Below are positions 10,061-21,107 of a DNA stretch of 64,000 bases, piece after piece. Position 1 is the stretch's first letter; every line of letters begins with the position of its first letter. This stretch comes from Anastatus disparis. Lineage: Eukaryota > Arthropoda > Insecta > Hymenoptera > Eupelmidae. The notes beneath the pieces are model-generated. The model made no database searches and was not told where the DNA came from. It saw only the letters and a program-made list of their open reading frames with translations. Both the position numbers and the translations under genes were made by a program. The stretch is from positions 186,001 to 250,000 of the forward strand of contig JAFFSR010000017.1 of the NCBI GenBank assembly GCA_017163975.1. The letters are read 5' to 3'.

Positions 10061-11812
10061 CGTGGCGAATTCCCCGGACCTCCGAGTGAATCCCTGAAGC
10101 CAGGAACTACAGAAGGGGGTCAATACTTACTGGACTGCCTCGGGTTGCAGGCTGGTTCTAACGATCAGAGTATTCCAGAAAATTTTAATGTTATTTTTTA
10201 ATTCAGAAAAAATAAGTTGAAAAAAACAATTTTTAATATATGAAAAAAAAACAAAGTGAATTTCAGATTTATAAAGAAATACTATTGATATTGAATGGCA
10301 CTAATTATTAAAAAAAAAAAAGAATAAATGATATAATTAATTTTCTTTAACTTATAATTCTTGTCCTGAAAAGAGGAAAAGGAAAAAAAAATAAGTATTT
10401 GACTCTCTATCTTAACTTTAAATCTTACTTTTTATATTCTTAAATTAAAAGGAAACTTCGCTTACAAATCGCCATCCAACAACAAGAAGGGAATACGCTG
10501 CTCTACTTGATTTACTACACTTAGGCTGTGCGTATGAGCAGAAGACTAAGAATTTATAATTCCGTTACACGCGCGATCAATTTAATCCGTAATAAACCGT
10601 ATAAAGAATAATTATTTAAAACTTAAATTACGCGACGCTCGATTTCCTTACCGCGCAGGCGCACAACCCAACACCTGCAATTTGCACTTTAATAAATATA
10701 AAAAAAGAAATAACATCAATATCACTCACGGTACTCTGTACAAAATAAAAAACAACTTTGAATTTTAATTAATAACTACGTATAGCTATCTCTCTCGCAC
10801 TCCTTTAACAATAGCCGCCGCGTCGTTTCTTTCTTACTATTTGACTATTTTCTTTTTCACAATAAAATAGGTATATATATAAAACAATTTTAGTAATTGA
10901 AATACGATAAGAGCAATTTTTATTTAACTTGACTATTTACGATTCCTGCATTTCATTCACAAAACAAAATGGCGTCGCGTCGCCGAGCAATAACGCCTTC
11001 GCACGTGGCTTTCTCTTTGCTTTTCTTTTAAATTTCACTGGTTTATTCCTATTAAGATATTTGTTCGCACTTTCGTTAATACGCACTGACTCTATGTATA
11101 AAGTTGACATAAAAAAATGTATCTCTTAAAGAGGACCGAGAAAGATATCGGGGAAAACCAACAGAATTAAAAGTACTATTTATTACTTGCTAACCCGTTG
11201 GTAGAATTCCATTTACAGTCCCTCTGCTGCAGATGCCTCTGGAGATGTGTCACTACAGCCTTCTTTCTTTCCCTTTATTTCTCCTTTTCTTTTTATTTAG
11301 TCCATGACTTTTCTGCTCTGGTTTCTCTCTCTACTCCTTAACTTTACCGATATAATATTTAAAAAAAATAAAGTTTTAATTTCACTAGAGTTTGTACTCA
11401 ACGGCTGCTGATCCAAGAATGTGCTCTCTCAAGAAGAAGGAACTTATACTTTTTTCCGTTTTGTTGTCTATCTTTGTCGCACTTAATTATTCTCCATCTG
11501 CTGTCCTTGATTCTCACTTTTTTTTTAGTTTCTGCTTTGATCTCCTCAGTTACGAGTCGCTATCGACAGCTTAATCGACCCTTGGTCGCGGATCTTCTAT
11601 CTCTATCACTTTAATATATTTTTATACTGTACTCGAAGTTGCTATGCAGCTTCACGCAGTAGAATCATCGATTATCAAAGATTTCTACTCATAGCTATCC
11701 CTCATTAGTCAATTTTAGATGTGTATGTACAGTTACGTAGCGCAGCGTTAAAATATCTAGTTATGCGTATATATCTATAGGTGTTTATACACATCATATC
11801 TATATATATATG

Positions 11813-11844
<32 letters not shown>

Positions 11845-11912
11845 CCTTTTATTTTCTCTAACTCGGCGGTTTGATGGATTGCACGTTCTCTATTCTCTTC
11901 TATATATATGTA

Positions 11913-13955
11913 CGGGGTGTCCCATTTTAAGGAAACCACCGAGATATTTTCAACAGTTGGCATTGTATAAAAAAATTGTTAAAACGAAAGTTATTTGGGA
12001 CAATAAAGGCTATCTTTCTATGTAATCCGTTTTAACCTTGAAATTTATTTTCAAGGTCATTTAAAGGTCAAAGTAATTTTTTGAATTGGAACCCCTATTT
12101 TTGATCCCAGATTCGGAAAGAGCAAGAAATTCTACGTTCAGATGAGGTATTATGTGTGGGGTGTGGTTGACCTCTCCAAGATCATGCAAGGGTCAAATTT
12201 ATTATTTTCTTTATCTATGCACACGAATGATCGGGCAAAGGTGAGGTTAATAATGATAATAATAATAAAAATAACCTAATGACCCAATAACCCGAATAAC
12301 CCAAATAACCAAAACCCAATAACCCAATTACCAAAATAAATAAAGAAGGTCCACTGTTTTCTTCAAAACACCTAATTTTTTTATTTAGGATTCAGAAAGA
12401 AATTTCAACAAAATTGTCTTGAGTTGTGGGTAATAGTAGGGGTTAAACAACAGTAAAATTTAGTTTGAACTCCATTTCGATTTTTAAAGCCAAATTTATG
12501 TATTCGAAGCCTTCATGAGAAGAATTATTTCCCATTTTGTAGAAAAACAAATTATTTGTATTCTTTTTTCCGGTGTAATTCCGGACAAGCCTACAAAGTG
12601 TCATCTAAATCGTTAAATAACACTTCTTTAGTATTATTTATGACAGAGGTGACTTGTGAACAGCCCTTCTCAGATGAGTTCACGTGCAAATTTCTTAGTG
12701 TCTAGCGATTTAAAAGGACGAAATATGCCGGATTATTCGAGAAACGAAATTGTTAACATTCTGTTGTCTCTCGTGGCATGTCAAGGTCAATATCGTGCCG
12801 CGGCAAGGTATTACCGCCAAAATTACCCAGGGAGGCTTTACTACCCACACCATTTGAGAATCCGAATCATTTAGCGAAGAGAGAGACGCCGACCACGAAT
12901 ACGCAGAAATCGTCGTCGCATTATGATACAGAACAACGATGATCCACGAATTCTTGTCGTTTTGGAAATGGGTGATTTGGATCATCATATCTCTTTGCAT
13001 GACATTAAGAGACGTACTGGAATTCCAAGATCAACAGCCGGTTGAATTTAGCGGCTTCACAGATTTCATCCGTATGACATAACTTTGACTCAAGCTTTGA
13101 TGCTAGATGATCTCCGCCGCAAACTCAAATTCTGCAATTAGGCACAAGCAAGTATCCGTGAAGATTCTGAATTTTTTAGATACGTAATGTTTTCGGACAA
13201 AGCTACATGGTAATAGCCAACTCAATCGCCATAATAGTCATAATTGGTCTATCCAGAACATGATGCAACGCATCACACAAGTTTGTAGAGTTATTCTGAG
13301 TCACGTTTTGTTGTCCGCATTAAAAATTTTGAACTTAGAATTTAACATTGCATAAATTTGAACGGGGTTATTTTTGAACATCTTATGAGATAAATGTTTG
13401 CATTTCCAGCTTTAATTGGCTGAATAATCAATACCTTTTCTCCTTTTTTGCCTAGATTGGTCAGATTGATTAACGTACCTCATTGTGGTATGAACGCACG
13501 TAATGAGCAAATGTTCAGATAAACGGACTTCTATTTATTTGGGTTATTGGGTTTCGGTTATTTGGGTTATCGGGTTATTGGGGTTTCGGGTTACTGTTAT
13601 TATTATTATTATTATTATTAACCTCACCCTTACCCAATCATTCATGTGCATAGATAAAGAAAATAATAAATTTGACCCTTACATGACCTCGGAGGGGTCA
13701 ACCGCACCCCATACATATTACCTTATCTGAACGTAGAATTTCTTGCTCTTTCTGAATCCGAGATAAAAAATGGGGGTTCCATTTCAAAAAATCACGCTGA
13801 CCTTCAAATGACGATGAACATAAATTTCAAGGTCAAAAATGATTTCATAAAGAAATAGCCCCCATTGTCCTGAATAACTTTAATCTGAACAATTTTTTTA
13901 TACAATGTCAACTGTCGAAAATATCTCGGTGGTTTTTTTAAAATGGGACACTCTG
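11913..13955 (+). mobile_element. Mariner-like DNA transposon with about 435-bp inverted repeats
   Basis: The element lies between TA dinucleotides at 11,911 and 13,956. Its ends are CGGGGTGTCCCATTTTAA and the reverse complement of AAAATGGGACACTCTG. The inverted repeats extend to about 12,350 on the left and 13,515 on the right. They include a block of CCCAATAACC / GGGTTATTGG repeats on each side. A degraded transposase lies between them. It is inserted in the left LTR-like copy of Gypsy element 1, at a TATATATA stretch. Confidence 0.85.
12656..13290 (+). pseudogene. Mariner/Tc1-superfamily transposase remnant
   Basis: The first open part reads YSRNEIVNILLSLVACQGQY then RAAARYYRQNYPGR, a helix-turn-helix of the type found at the start of many insect mariner-like transposases. 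It ends at an in-frame TAG at 12,872. Beyond the stop the same frame continues with an Arg-rich linker and a second helix-turn-helix (LHDIKRRTGIPRST). This is followed by LRRKLKFCN, FRYVMFSDKATW (catalytic-core beta strand with the first Asp) and NRHNSHNWSIQN. Several stops interrupt it, and the distal catalytic residues are not recognisable. It is flanked by the long inverted repeats of its own element and would have acted on them. It is dead in this copy. Confidence 0.75.
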
Positions 13956-14747
13956 TATATATCTTTCATACATGCTCGTTCCTTTTCTGTATTGAGCCTG
14001 AAGTCGTCTGTTTTATCTATCCTTCTCGCTCTTATGCTGTTGCCATGACAGTTCCTGCTACCTCACGTTGCTTCTAACTTCGTGTTGCCGCGTCGTTGTA
14101 ACTCCTCGTGATTCGTTTATGTTATAGGAGTTGTAAATGTGTTGATTAGTGTCTGTGTACATCTTTAGTATAGTACGCATCTCTGAGTTGATCGTGGTGT
14201 AGTGTGTGCCATGCGTAAATGTTTATATAGAGCTATTGTCACGCCCTAACCTAGTATCTGGTTAACGTTTTCTTCTCTTTATTAATTTCTCGTATACTTT
14301 TGAAATGTTTCTCGTGGACGTTAATCCTTAGTTTCTGGTGCATCTAGTATGCGTATATATACGTGTCGTGTTCATCAAGCCTTTTTCATTTGCCGCACGC
14401 ATGATCATAATCTTCTTTCTCTTTCTCACTTGTTTGCATCATTACAGCTGATCCTTTTTGCTGTACTTCTGTCTTTGCGTCTGCTGTTCCTCTTAGTTGA
14501 CGATAAATATTTTATTTATTGAAATAACTGTTAATTACTTTATTTTCATTTCTGGTCTTCCCCTATAATTTTCTCGACCCCCCTTTACATTTGTCAATTT
14601 CTTACGCTTGTAGAAAAATCATTTTAAAGAACGCTACAAAAAAAATAAAACCTAAGATTTCTGAAAAAAAATAAGTACACTCGCTTGTTATATTTAACGA
14701 ATATTCTATTCAAATTTTATTCCTTGTGATGTGTTTTATACATCACA

Positions 14748-14762
14748 AATTCCCCCTCCCTT
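14748..14762 (-). promoter_or_regulatory. Polypurine tract of Gypsy element 1
   Basis: On the minus strand the sequence is AAGGGAGGGGGAATT, directly followed by TGTGATGTATAAAACACATC, the proposed LTR start. Such a tract primes plus-strand DNA synthesis in LTR elements. Its position downstream of pol and the extra ORF fits that role. Confidence 0.5.
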
Positions 14763-15047
14763 GAGCGGGGCACGCAGTAGACCGTTTAATTTGTCGCCGC
14801 TCTGCACGCATTATCTTATAATTTTCGCCCACTCGCTAGTTACACTGAAAAAAAATTTTTTTAACAATCCTACCTCATCACCCATTTCATTAAAAGAAAA
14901 AAAAATTTAATAATAGAAAAACTAATCACTTACAGTCTTTAGGTTCGTTGTGCATGGTGGTCGCTCTGAGTTGCTGTTGGTTGCTTGTGGTTGCTTATGG
15001 TCGTTTAACTACATTCTTGGTCGCACTCTCTCCTCTATTTAACTTAT

Positions 15048-15815
15048 TTATTGTTTTGGCCTATAGAAGCGGCGTAATATGGCATCTTGGGTCTTTACTG
15101 GAAGGCTGGCGATATTCTGCATCAACTGGCGCGTCTCTTCGAGCAATCGCCTCGTTTCTTCAGCGCTGGGTGCAAGGCCAGACACTTGAGTAGTCGTGGT
15201 TGCTGGAAAGGTGATCGCTGTGGTTGTTGTTGCTGTTGTGGTGGTTAATCGCGTAACTGTTGTCGTTGTATCCCTGTGGCGACTGACGCTTCGCTCTGAG
15301 TGCTCAAGAGACGGTTGCTGTCTTGAGGTTTCCTTTGCTTGCCTATTTGCGTCTCTTCGTGGGACGTCAGGGGGTAAACAATGAGCGGTTCTGGGGGTTC
15401 TATAGTTTCCGTATTGTTCTTTGAGCCATTCTCGATGGGCCTCTCCACATCTGGGACAGTTTTCCGGGCGCACGTCTCTTCTCCCGCAATTGGTGCATAG
15501 CACGCAGTATATAGGTTCCTGGCATCTGCGTTTGGGATGGCCTAGTCGCCAGCAGTTGAGGCAGGTCCTTGAAGGCGGGTTAATGTACGGATCAGTCGAA
15601 ATCTGCTTGATGTCTCCAAACATTACACCAGCCATCTTTATTTCATGGAGGTCGCGTCGCTGAGATCTGGGTACTGGTGGAGGTGGCCCAGGGTCTGCAA
15701 GCTTTAATTCGGGTCCAGGAGTCCTAGCGGGTTCCACCTTCGACTCGTAGTCGTCGATGGTTAGCTGACTTCTTGGGTTGTATCTCTTGCGTCGACATCC
15801 ATCAGTGTGACGCAT
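15048..15815 (-). CDS. Zinc-knuckle ORF downstream of pol in Gypsy element 1
   Basis: This is an intact 255-residue frame starting at ATG (13,15-15 side, codon 15,813-15,815). It has a basic start and a Pro-rich stretch (DPGPPPPVPR). Next is a cluster of Cys/His motifs at about residues 83-127: CLNCWRLGHPKRRC is a classic CCHC knuckle, and CTNCGRR...CPRCGEAH is a second Cys-rich unit. A Thr-rich tract (about residues 182-212) precedes a C-terminal helix-forming region rich in Glu and Arg. CCHC knuckles bind nucleic acid and normally belong to Gag. Here the ORF sits 3' of integrase and before the polypurine tract, where an env-like or accessory ORF would be. I see no signal peptide or membrane segment. 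It may be a duplicated Gag-like or accessory protein; its role is unknown. It is the longest unbroken ORF of the element. Confidence 0.6.
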   Translation of the reverse strand: MRHTDGCRRKRYNPRSQLTIDDYESKVEPARTPGPELKLADPGPPPPVPRSQRRDLHEIKMAGVMFGDIKQISTDPYINPPSRTCLNCWRLGHPKRRCQEPIYCVLCTNCGRRDVRPENCPRCGEAHREWLKEQYGNYRTPRTAHCLPPDVPRRDANRQAKETSRQQPSLEHSERSVSRHRDTTTTVTRLTTTTATTTTAITFPATTTTQVSGLAPSAEETRRLLEETRQLMQNIASLPVKTQDAILRRFYRPKQ

Positions 15816-16233
15816 TATAGGCCACTGATTCCTCTGATTACCCTTCTCATTGGTGTTGATGATCTCCTCATCCTAGTTCTTCTCTCCTGCTTTCACTGGT
15901 TTTCTTGGAGCAGCAATGGGGTATTGTATTTCTCCCTCTTCCTCTTTGTTCCGATCCCAAGCCGAATCGGGACATAAGTTTGGGTCGGAGGCCTTTACAG
16001 ATCGCTGTGTCGCTGCTGTTTGTCTCTCTCTCTCTCTCTCTCTTCTTTCTTCTTCTTCTTCTCTTCTAAACCACTCCTTCAACTCTTCTTATGCTGATCC
16101 CCCGGTGAGGCACATCTAATGAATAGGGTTCAGGAGCCTCTGGTCGCCAGAGGGTTGAAATTTGGATGGCTCCTTTTTCGCATCGTTCGAATGCTTTAGC
16201 CAGCCTCGCTCTACCCGTTACGTTCACAACCTC

Positions 16234-16548
16234 TTATTTTTGTGGCTTGGTCCTTATCTTTGGCATATCGGTTAACGTAGTAGTTGTCTCTTCGCCTAAA
16301 CACACAATTCGCAATAATGAAAATTTAACTCTGATTTCTTTTATCAATATTAAGGTTCTAAATCTACCGTGGTCGCGTCGCACAGGTCCTAATTCTTCTT
16401 CTACTTCTTTCGCCCAGGATAGTATTACTTCTTCCTCTCCTTGTGGAAATAGTGCTTCCTGGGTCGGAAGAGCTACTGTATCTAGGTTCTGATCCTGGCT
16501 GTGGAGCTTTGTTATTTCCTCCTGGGGGGTTGACAGACCCGCAGTCAA
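16234..16548 (-). CDS. Second downstream ORF fragment of Gypsy element 1
   Basis: A 104-residue open frame lies between the integrase C-terminus and the zinc-knuckle ORF. It opens at TTG rather than ATG. It is rich in Glu (GEEEVILSWAKEVEEELGPV) and then Lys/Arg. No domain is recognised. Since it is in line with the zinc-knuckle ORF and lies between pol and the 3' end, it may be the N-terminal part of the same accessory protein, separated by a frameshift or intron. Confidence 0.35.
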   Translation of the reverse strand: MTAGLSTPQEEITKLHSQDQNLDTVALPTQEALFPQGEEEVILSWAKEVEEELGPVRRDHGRFRTLILIKEIRVKFSLLRIVCLGEETTTTLTDMPKIRTKPQK

Positions 16549-16740
16549 TTCCGGATATTGCGCAACGGTCGCGGCGTCTTCAGGTTCCCTACATTCTGGG
16601 TAACGCTGGTGTACAGTAGCTTGTACCCTTGCCCTTGCTGCTCGAGTTCTTTTTGTGCTGCTCGCTGGGAATCAAATCATCTAAAATAAGTAGCAAAAAA
16701 AAACTTATTTCTATCACACTGAGCTCAATTAGATTCCATG

Positions 16741-17061
16741 TTACTTGAGGTTTCGCGGGGGTACATATCGCTTTAGATCGTTTACGAGCACCTTCGCTAT
16801 TTGCTTATTCGTTTCCATCTCTACTATATAAACCGTAGGTGATTTCACCTCTGAGATTTTATATAGCCCTTCGTATTTAGGCACTTGTTTCGTGGAAAAA
16901 CGTTGTGCTGCATTTGATAACACGTGAGCGCGTCGCATCACTAAATCTCCTACAAAAAACCTTACGTCACGTTTCCCTTTATTATATCTATTTTCTTGTT
17001 TTTCTTGATTATCATCTATAAATTGAGCTACTAAATCTCTTAATGCATCTAACCTCTTCAT
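16741..17061 (-). pseudogene. pol: Gypsy element 1 integrase, C-terminal domain
   Basis: The frame reads through a Lys/Arg-rich helix (ENRYNKGKRDVRFFVGDLVM), then RRAHVLS and PKYEGLYKISEVKSPTVYIV. This matches the C-terminal integrase module of Ty3/Gypsy elements: a conserved F-x-VGDLV strand and a Gly-Pro-Tyr-like motif, here changed to EGLYKI. The module binds DNA and helps strand transfer. It is separated from the core (17,122-17,367) by a frame break at about 17,062-17,121. Confidence 0.8.
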
Positions 17062-17121
17062 TCTATCTTTTCATATTTCTGGGTCTATTTTTACTACTGG
17101 TTCAGTTGCTCCTACTTCGCG

Positions 17122-17580
17122 TCACAAACTTCTAACTGGCTTTGGCTGCCTTCCATAATTTAAGAAAGCTGGCGAGACTTTAGTCGCTGTATTTACTACG
17201 TATCTAAACTTATGTATGTGTTGGTCCCAATTTATATGGTCTACACCGACAAAAGTAGCTATCATCCTTTTTAATGTTCTGTTACTTCTTTCTACTGGAT
17301 TCGCTTGTGGGTGGTATGGTGCTGTGGTCACGTGTTTTACTCCATATTCTTCTAAAACTTGTTTCAAATGTTTATTGTCGAACTCTTTTCCATTGTCTGT
17401 AAGTAGATATTCTGGTGTTTCCCATCTAAATAAAATTAACTCTTCTAACGCTTTTGCTACTCCTTTGCCATCAGCTTATCTAAAGCGTTTTACTTCTAAC
17501 TACCTTGTGAATAAATCTTGGAATACTACCAAGTATTTACACTGACTTTTACTCGGTGGAAACTCCATTAGGTCTGCTGC
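17122..17580 (-). pseudogene. pol: Gypsy element 1 integrase catalytic core
   Basis: The clearest part (17,122-17,367) contains YGVKHVTTAPYHPQANPVER followed by SNRTLKRMIATFV. The Glu in PVER is the third residue of the integrase DDE triad. It continues NWDQHIHKFRYVVNTATKVS and PAFLNYGRQP, the usual end of the core. Upstream, about 17,368-17,580, the frame holds the rest of the core with stops. The enzyme inserts the element's cDNA into the genome. The stops make this copy inactive. Confidence 0.8.
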
Positions 17581-17639
17581 CACAACCACCCATGGTCGCT
17601 CTACGATTCTTTTGCCCATAAGGCCTTGTTGCCCAGTTT

Positions 17640-17853
17640 GTGGCACTTTATACATCTGACACTACTTGCATTCTTGTATAAAGACGTGAATATAATGGTA
17701 GACTCCAGGCCAAAAATAGTCACTTACGATTCTATCGTAAGTCTTCCCCATCCCTAAATGTCCCATAGAGGGTGCACGATGCGCGTCCTGTAATACTCTC
17801 TCTCTATGTTCCACTGGTACTACTAATCTCCATCCTTCTTTTCGTGTTGCCAT
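17640..17853 (-). pseudogene. pol: Gypsy element 1 integrase zinc-binding domain
   Basis: The frame contains VEHRERVLQDAHRAPSMGHL, GMGKTYDRIVSDYFWPGVYH and then a Cys near the end. This fits the HHCC zinc-binding N-terminal domain of retroelement integrases, with two His at RAPSMGH-like spacing and the C-x2-C pair partly lost at the stop near 17,662. It sits in the expected place between RNase H and the catalytic core. Confidence 0.75.
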
Positions 17854-17859
17854 TGGATC

Positions 17860-18606
17860 TATAAGTGGATTACGTCGAAATTTGTATCATAAATCTTTTT
17901 CTACTTTCCCACTAGGATATTTAAAGGGGCATTCTTCCACTTCTTGACGCTTTTTAATGTACCAAGGGTCGCCGATCTCCAAGAATGCTGAAATTTTCTC
18001 GTCGTTTTCATACATCCTAGATAAAGCGTCTGGTAACTGATTAAGTGCACCTCTTCTATGTATAATTTCTAACTCCTATTGTTGTAGCTCTGATGCCCAA
18101 CTTGCGAGTCTACCAGTTGGTTCTTTCATAGTTCTTAGACATTTGAGGGTGCTATGGTCCGTGATCACTCTGAAGAAATATCCTTCCAAGTAAGGTCACA
18201 GCTTAATTATTGCCCAGATTACAGCTAAGCACTCCTTTTCTGTTGTTGAGTAATTTTTCTCTGCTGCTGTTAAAACTCTGCTTATGTATTAAGTATTCTC
18301 CATCTTCATGCTCTTGTGTTAATACTGCTCCTACCGCATAGTTACTTGCGTCGCATTGAATGGTAAATTGTTTCGAGGAATCTGGTCGAACTAAGACTGG
18401 TGCTGTTGTTAGGACTTTCTTAAACTAATTAAATGCTTCCTCTTAATCCTCTGTCCATTCCCATTTCTTATCTTTACGTAGTAACTCCAAGAGCGGTATC
18501 TTCATTTCTGAGTCTTTATCTATAAATCTTGAGTACCACCCTATCATACCTAAAAATCTTCGTAGTTGTCTCATATTTCTTGGTGCTGAGTATTCTATCA
18601 CTGGTG
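17860..18606 (-). pseudogene. pol: Gypsy element 1 RT connection and RNase H region
   Basis: Read in the minus strand with several in-frame stops, the region shows RQLRRFLGMIGWYSRFI (the RT thumb/connection motif) and QFTIQCDASNYAVGAVLTQE. The second holds the first catalytic Asp of a Gypsy-type RNase H. A later QSDHGP block matches the third acidic motif. RNase H degrades the RNA strand during reverse transcription. At least half a dozen stop codons are scattered through it. Confidence 0.75.
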
Positions 18607-19328
18607 CTATTTTTCTGGATTTAGTCGCAAGCCTTCACCATCTAACAAATAGCCTAAGTATTTTACTTGCGAGCAGCAAAAATCACATTTTTCTCTATTC
18701 ACTGATAAACCCGCGTCGACTAGTTTCTTTAGCACTATTTCAAGCCATTTTAAATGTTCCTTAAAGGTCACTGTTACAATAATTATGTCATCAAGGTAAC
18801 CATAAACCCGCGTATTCACTGATAAACCCGCATCGACTAGTCTCTTTAGCACTATTTCAAGCTATTTTAAATGTTCCTCAAAGGTCTGTGTTACAATAAT
18901 TATGTCATCAAGGTAATCGAACACATATGGTTCAAATTCTGTTCCAAAGAGGGCGTCGATTAGCCGGTGAAATGTCATGCGTTAGTCAAACCGGACGGTA
19001 GACGTCTGAACTGAAAGAGACCTGCTCCAGGTACTAAGAAAGCTGGGTGTTTCCTGCTTGATTCTTCCATCACCATTTGAAAATAAGCTTGTTTCAGGTC
19101 GATCGTTGATATGTATTTCGCTTTTCTCAGTTTATCTAAGATGGAGTCTATACTTGGTATCGGGTATGCATCGTTGTTTACCTTGTTTAGGTCCCGATAG
19201 TCTACGCAGAAACGATATTCTCCATTTGGTTTCCTCACCATGACTGGAGTACTGCTCCATTTGCTTGCTGACCGCTTTATGATTCCTTCTTTTAACATAT
19301 TTTTTTTACCTTGAGCTATCTCTAACAT
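18607..19328 (-). pseudogene. pol: Gypsy element 1 reverse transcriptase
   Basis: Two frames cover the polymerase. 18,975-19,328 reads KEGIIKRSASKWSSTPVMVR, GEYRFCVDYRDLNKV, YPIPSIDSILDKL and STIDLKQAYFQM, that is RT motifs up to the first catalytic Asp. 18,607-18,852 carries GYLDDIII, the palm active site, and CDFCCSQVKYLGYLL. Between them a segment of about 120 bp is tandemly duplicated (18,699-18,800 and 18,819-18,921). The YLDD-bearing strand is therefore present twice, and the frame is broken between copies. Confidence 0.85.
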
Positions 19329-19334
19329 CTTTGG

Positions 19335-20341
19335 TGACGTAACCTATGTTTTATTGGTGATTCATCGCTTACATTAATATGGCACTCAGCTAGTCGTGTC
19401 GCTTCGAGAGTCTCTGATGGAGGTGGTGATGTTTTCTTAACTAATTTCTCTATTTTCTTTCTTTGAGCGCTGCTAATTTCGCTTATTTTTGCACATTTTC
19501 CAAATGACTTAACATCTTCGTCTTCCTCTTCATCATGAAATCCATGCCACTCTCCTTCATGAACTCTCCATAATCCTCTTGCCAGTCATGTATCAACGTC
19601 CCATAGATTACAGAAATCCATTCCTGAAACCATCTCCTGATTCAGTTCTTTTAGTGTTCTAGCTGGTAAAGTATGTACGTGACCATCAATATCTAATTTT
19701 AGTTTTAGAGTTCCTAATGGTCGCACATGTCCTCCTATAGCACCGTAGATTCATGTATAAGCAGGTTTTATCCTATCTTTGAACTTTTCTGCTATTTCCG
19801 CTTCAACTATTGACACGGTCACACCTGAGTCAAATTAAGCTCTTCTACAACATCCTCCGATGACAACGTTGAGTATGTGTCTGTTTCCACTCCTAACTGC
19901 GGCGTCTGGATTCTCTATTAAATCTTCATTTCCTATGCTTTGATTTTCTTTCAATATCTCTTGTTGGTGCTCTATATTTGTTTGTCCTTTTCTGTTTGTC
20001 TCTATTTGCTCTTTTCTGTTTGTCTCTATTTGCTCTTTTCTGTCTATCTCTGTTTGACTTTCATTCTCTTTTTCTTTTGTTGTCTTTGTTATTTTACTTC
20101 TCTGTATTTTTGTGCTCTCTTTATTTTTGCCGTTAAGGAATGAATCACTATGTGCAGAATTTCGATGAAAATTCGATCTTATAGTTCCGTTGACTTGCTC
20201 TGTGTTATCTTCTTTTGTCTGATTTACTATACGGTCGCATTGATTATCTGCTTTTTCGTCAGATTTTGGAAACTTGTCAACAATTAGTTTGTTAACTATT
20301 TCTCTCACTTCATCTGGCGTCGCAAGTTTTACATTTTCCAA
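19335..20341 (-). pseudogene. pol: Gypsy element 1 protease and adjoining linker
   Basis: The N-terminal part (19,835-20,341) is a hydrophilic linker in which TNRKEQIE-type units repeat three or four times, followed by LNVVIGGCCRRA. It ends at a TAA. In the same frame the next residues are FDSGVTVSIVEAEIAEKF, where DSG is the aspartic-protease active site (DTG or DSG in the family), and GAIGGHVRPLGTLKLKL, the second half of the fold. The stop lies directly before the catalytic motif. The protease would process the Gag-Pol precursor; this copy is dead. Confidence 0.7.
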
Positions 20342-20879
20342 AGCTTTTGTATTAATTGACGTTTGCTCAAACTGTGCTGTCTTTGGTTCTTCGATGTCTT
20401 TTCATTGGTCTTCTGCACTTCCTGGTAATTGCTCTGAGCTTGGCTATACATTGACGGAGCGTCGCTCTTTGGTTATAATGCAATGACTTGAGCATTTGCT
20501 CCTTCAATATTTGGCAATTTAAGACTAGGTACCCCCTCCCTAGTCTCTGTCATCACTTTTTTTCTTTTTAGTTGGCTCTTGATTCGTTTATTCTCATACT
20601 CTTTCTCTATTGTTTTATCTCTTTTATATATATACTCTCTTGTTACTTTACTCTTTTCTCTTAAATTTTCACTCTTCTTTCTTTGCTCTTTACTCTAAGG
20701 TATTGCTCCTCTATTGCTCTCTCTTATCTTAATTTGCTCGCTCTTTTTTATTGGCTCTGGGTTGCGGCGCTGTTTGTCTGGGGGTAGAGATCTTGATTCT
20801 GCTCCCTCGCTTGTCCGTTTCCCGAACTTGCCCTTAGCTGTGCCCAGTTGTTACAGTTTTTGAATACTGTACCTTGTTG

Positions 20880-21107
20880 TCCACACACCTGACAACTTAT
20901 TTAAGCCACTTTATTTGGACACTTGTTTGCGCTATGACCTATGACACCACACGAGTAGCATGTTCTTCGTGGACACTCTGACGCTCCATGTCCCACTTTC
21001 TGGCATGTATAACACGGTCCGTAGAATGGTGAACCGTTTGCTAGTGGTACGCGTCTTTCCCCTTGTGGGCTTCTAGCTGGTCTATTATTACCCCATGGTC
21101 GCGACAA
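20880..21107 (-). pseudogene. gag: Gypsy element 1 Gag nucleocapsid (two zinc knuckles)
   Basis: The frame 20,901-21,107 ends with two CCHC units, CYTCQKVGHGASEC and CYSCGVIGHSANKC, separated by PRRT. These are nucleocapsid zinc knuckles that bind element RNA. A Pro/Arg/Asn-rich stretch precedes them. The position upstream of protease is that of a normal Gag C-terminus, so the element has this pair as well as the separate Cys-rich ORF at its 3' end. Confidence 0.8.

Larger units (their letters stand above)
10063..14747 (-). mobile_element. Left LTR-like copy of Gypsy element 1 (3' LTR in minus sense), split by a mariner-like element
   Basis: From about 10,137 the sequence is a direct repeat of 26,087 onward (GCTGGTTCTAACGATCAGAG in both), continuing to about 11,910. 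The proposed outer limits are TG at 10,063 and CA at 14,747, next to the purine tract of the minus-strand element. Without the 2,043-bp insertion at 11,913 the copy would be about 2.6 kb, long for an LTR. The segment 13,958-14,747 has no match in the right-hand copy. Open frames of about 60 codons in both copies start at TTG or GTG and are not taken as genes. The assignment rests on position and repetition; LTR identity is inferred. Confidence 0.5.

Noticed and set aside
11392..11574. 60-codon frame present in both LTR-like copies (also 27,455-27,637)
   Set aside because: It opens at TTG or GTG rather than ATG, has no domain, and its conservation follows from the general similarity of the two copies.
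12250..12345. Interstitial telomere-like CCCAATAACC repeats
   Set aside because: They are part of the mariner-like inverted repeats, occur inverted on the other side, and do not match the insect TTAGG telomere repeat.
15196..15384. Plus-strand Val-rich frames opposite the zinc-knuckle ORF
   Set aside because: They are complements of the Thr-rich tract of the minus-strand ORF.
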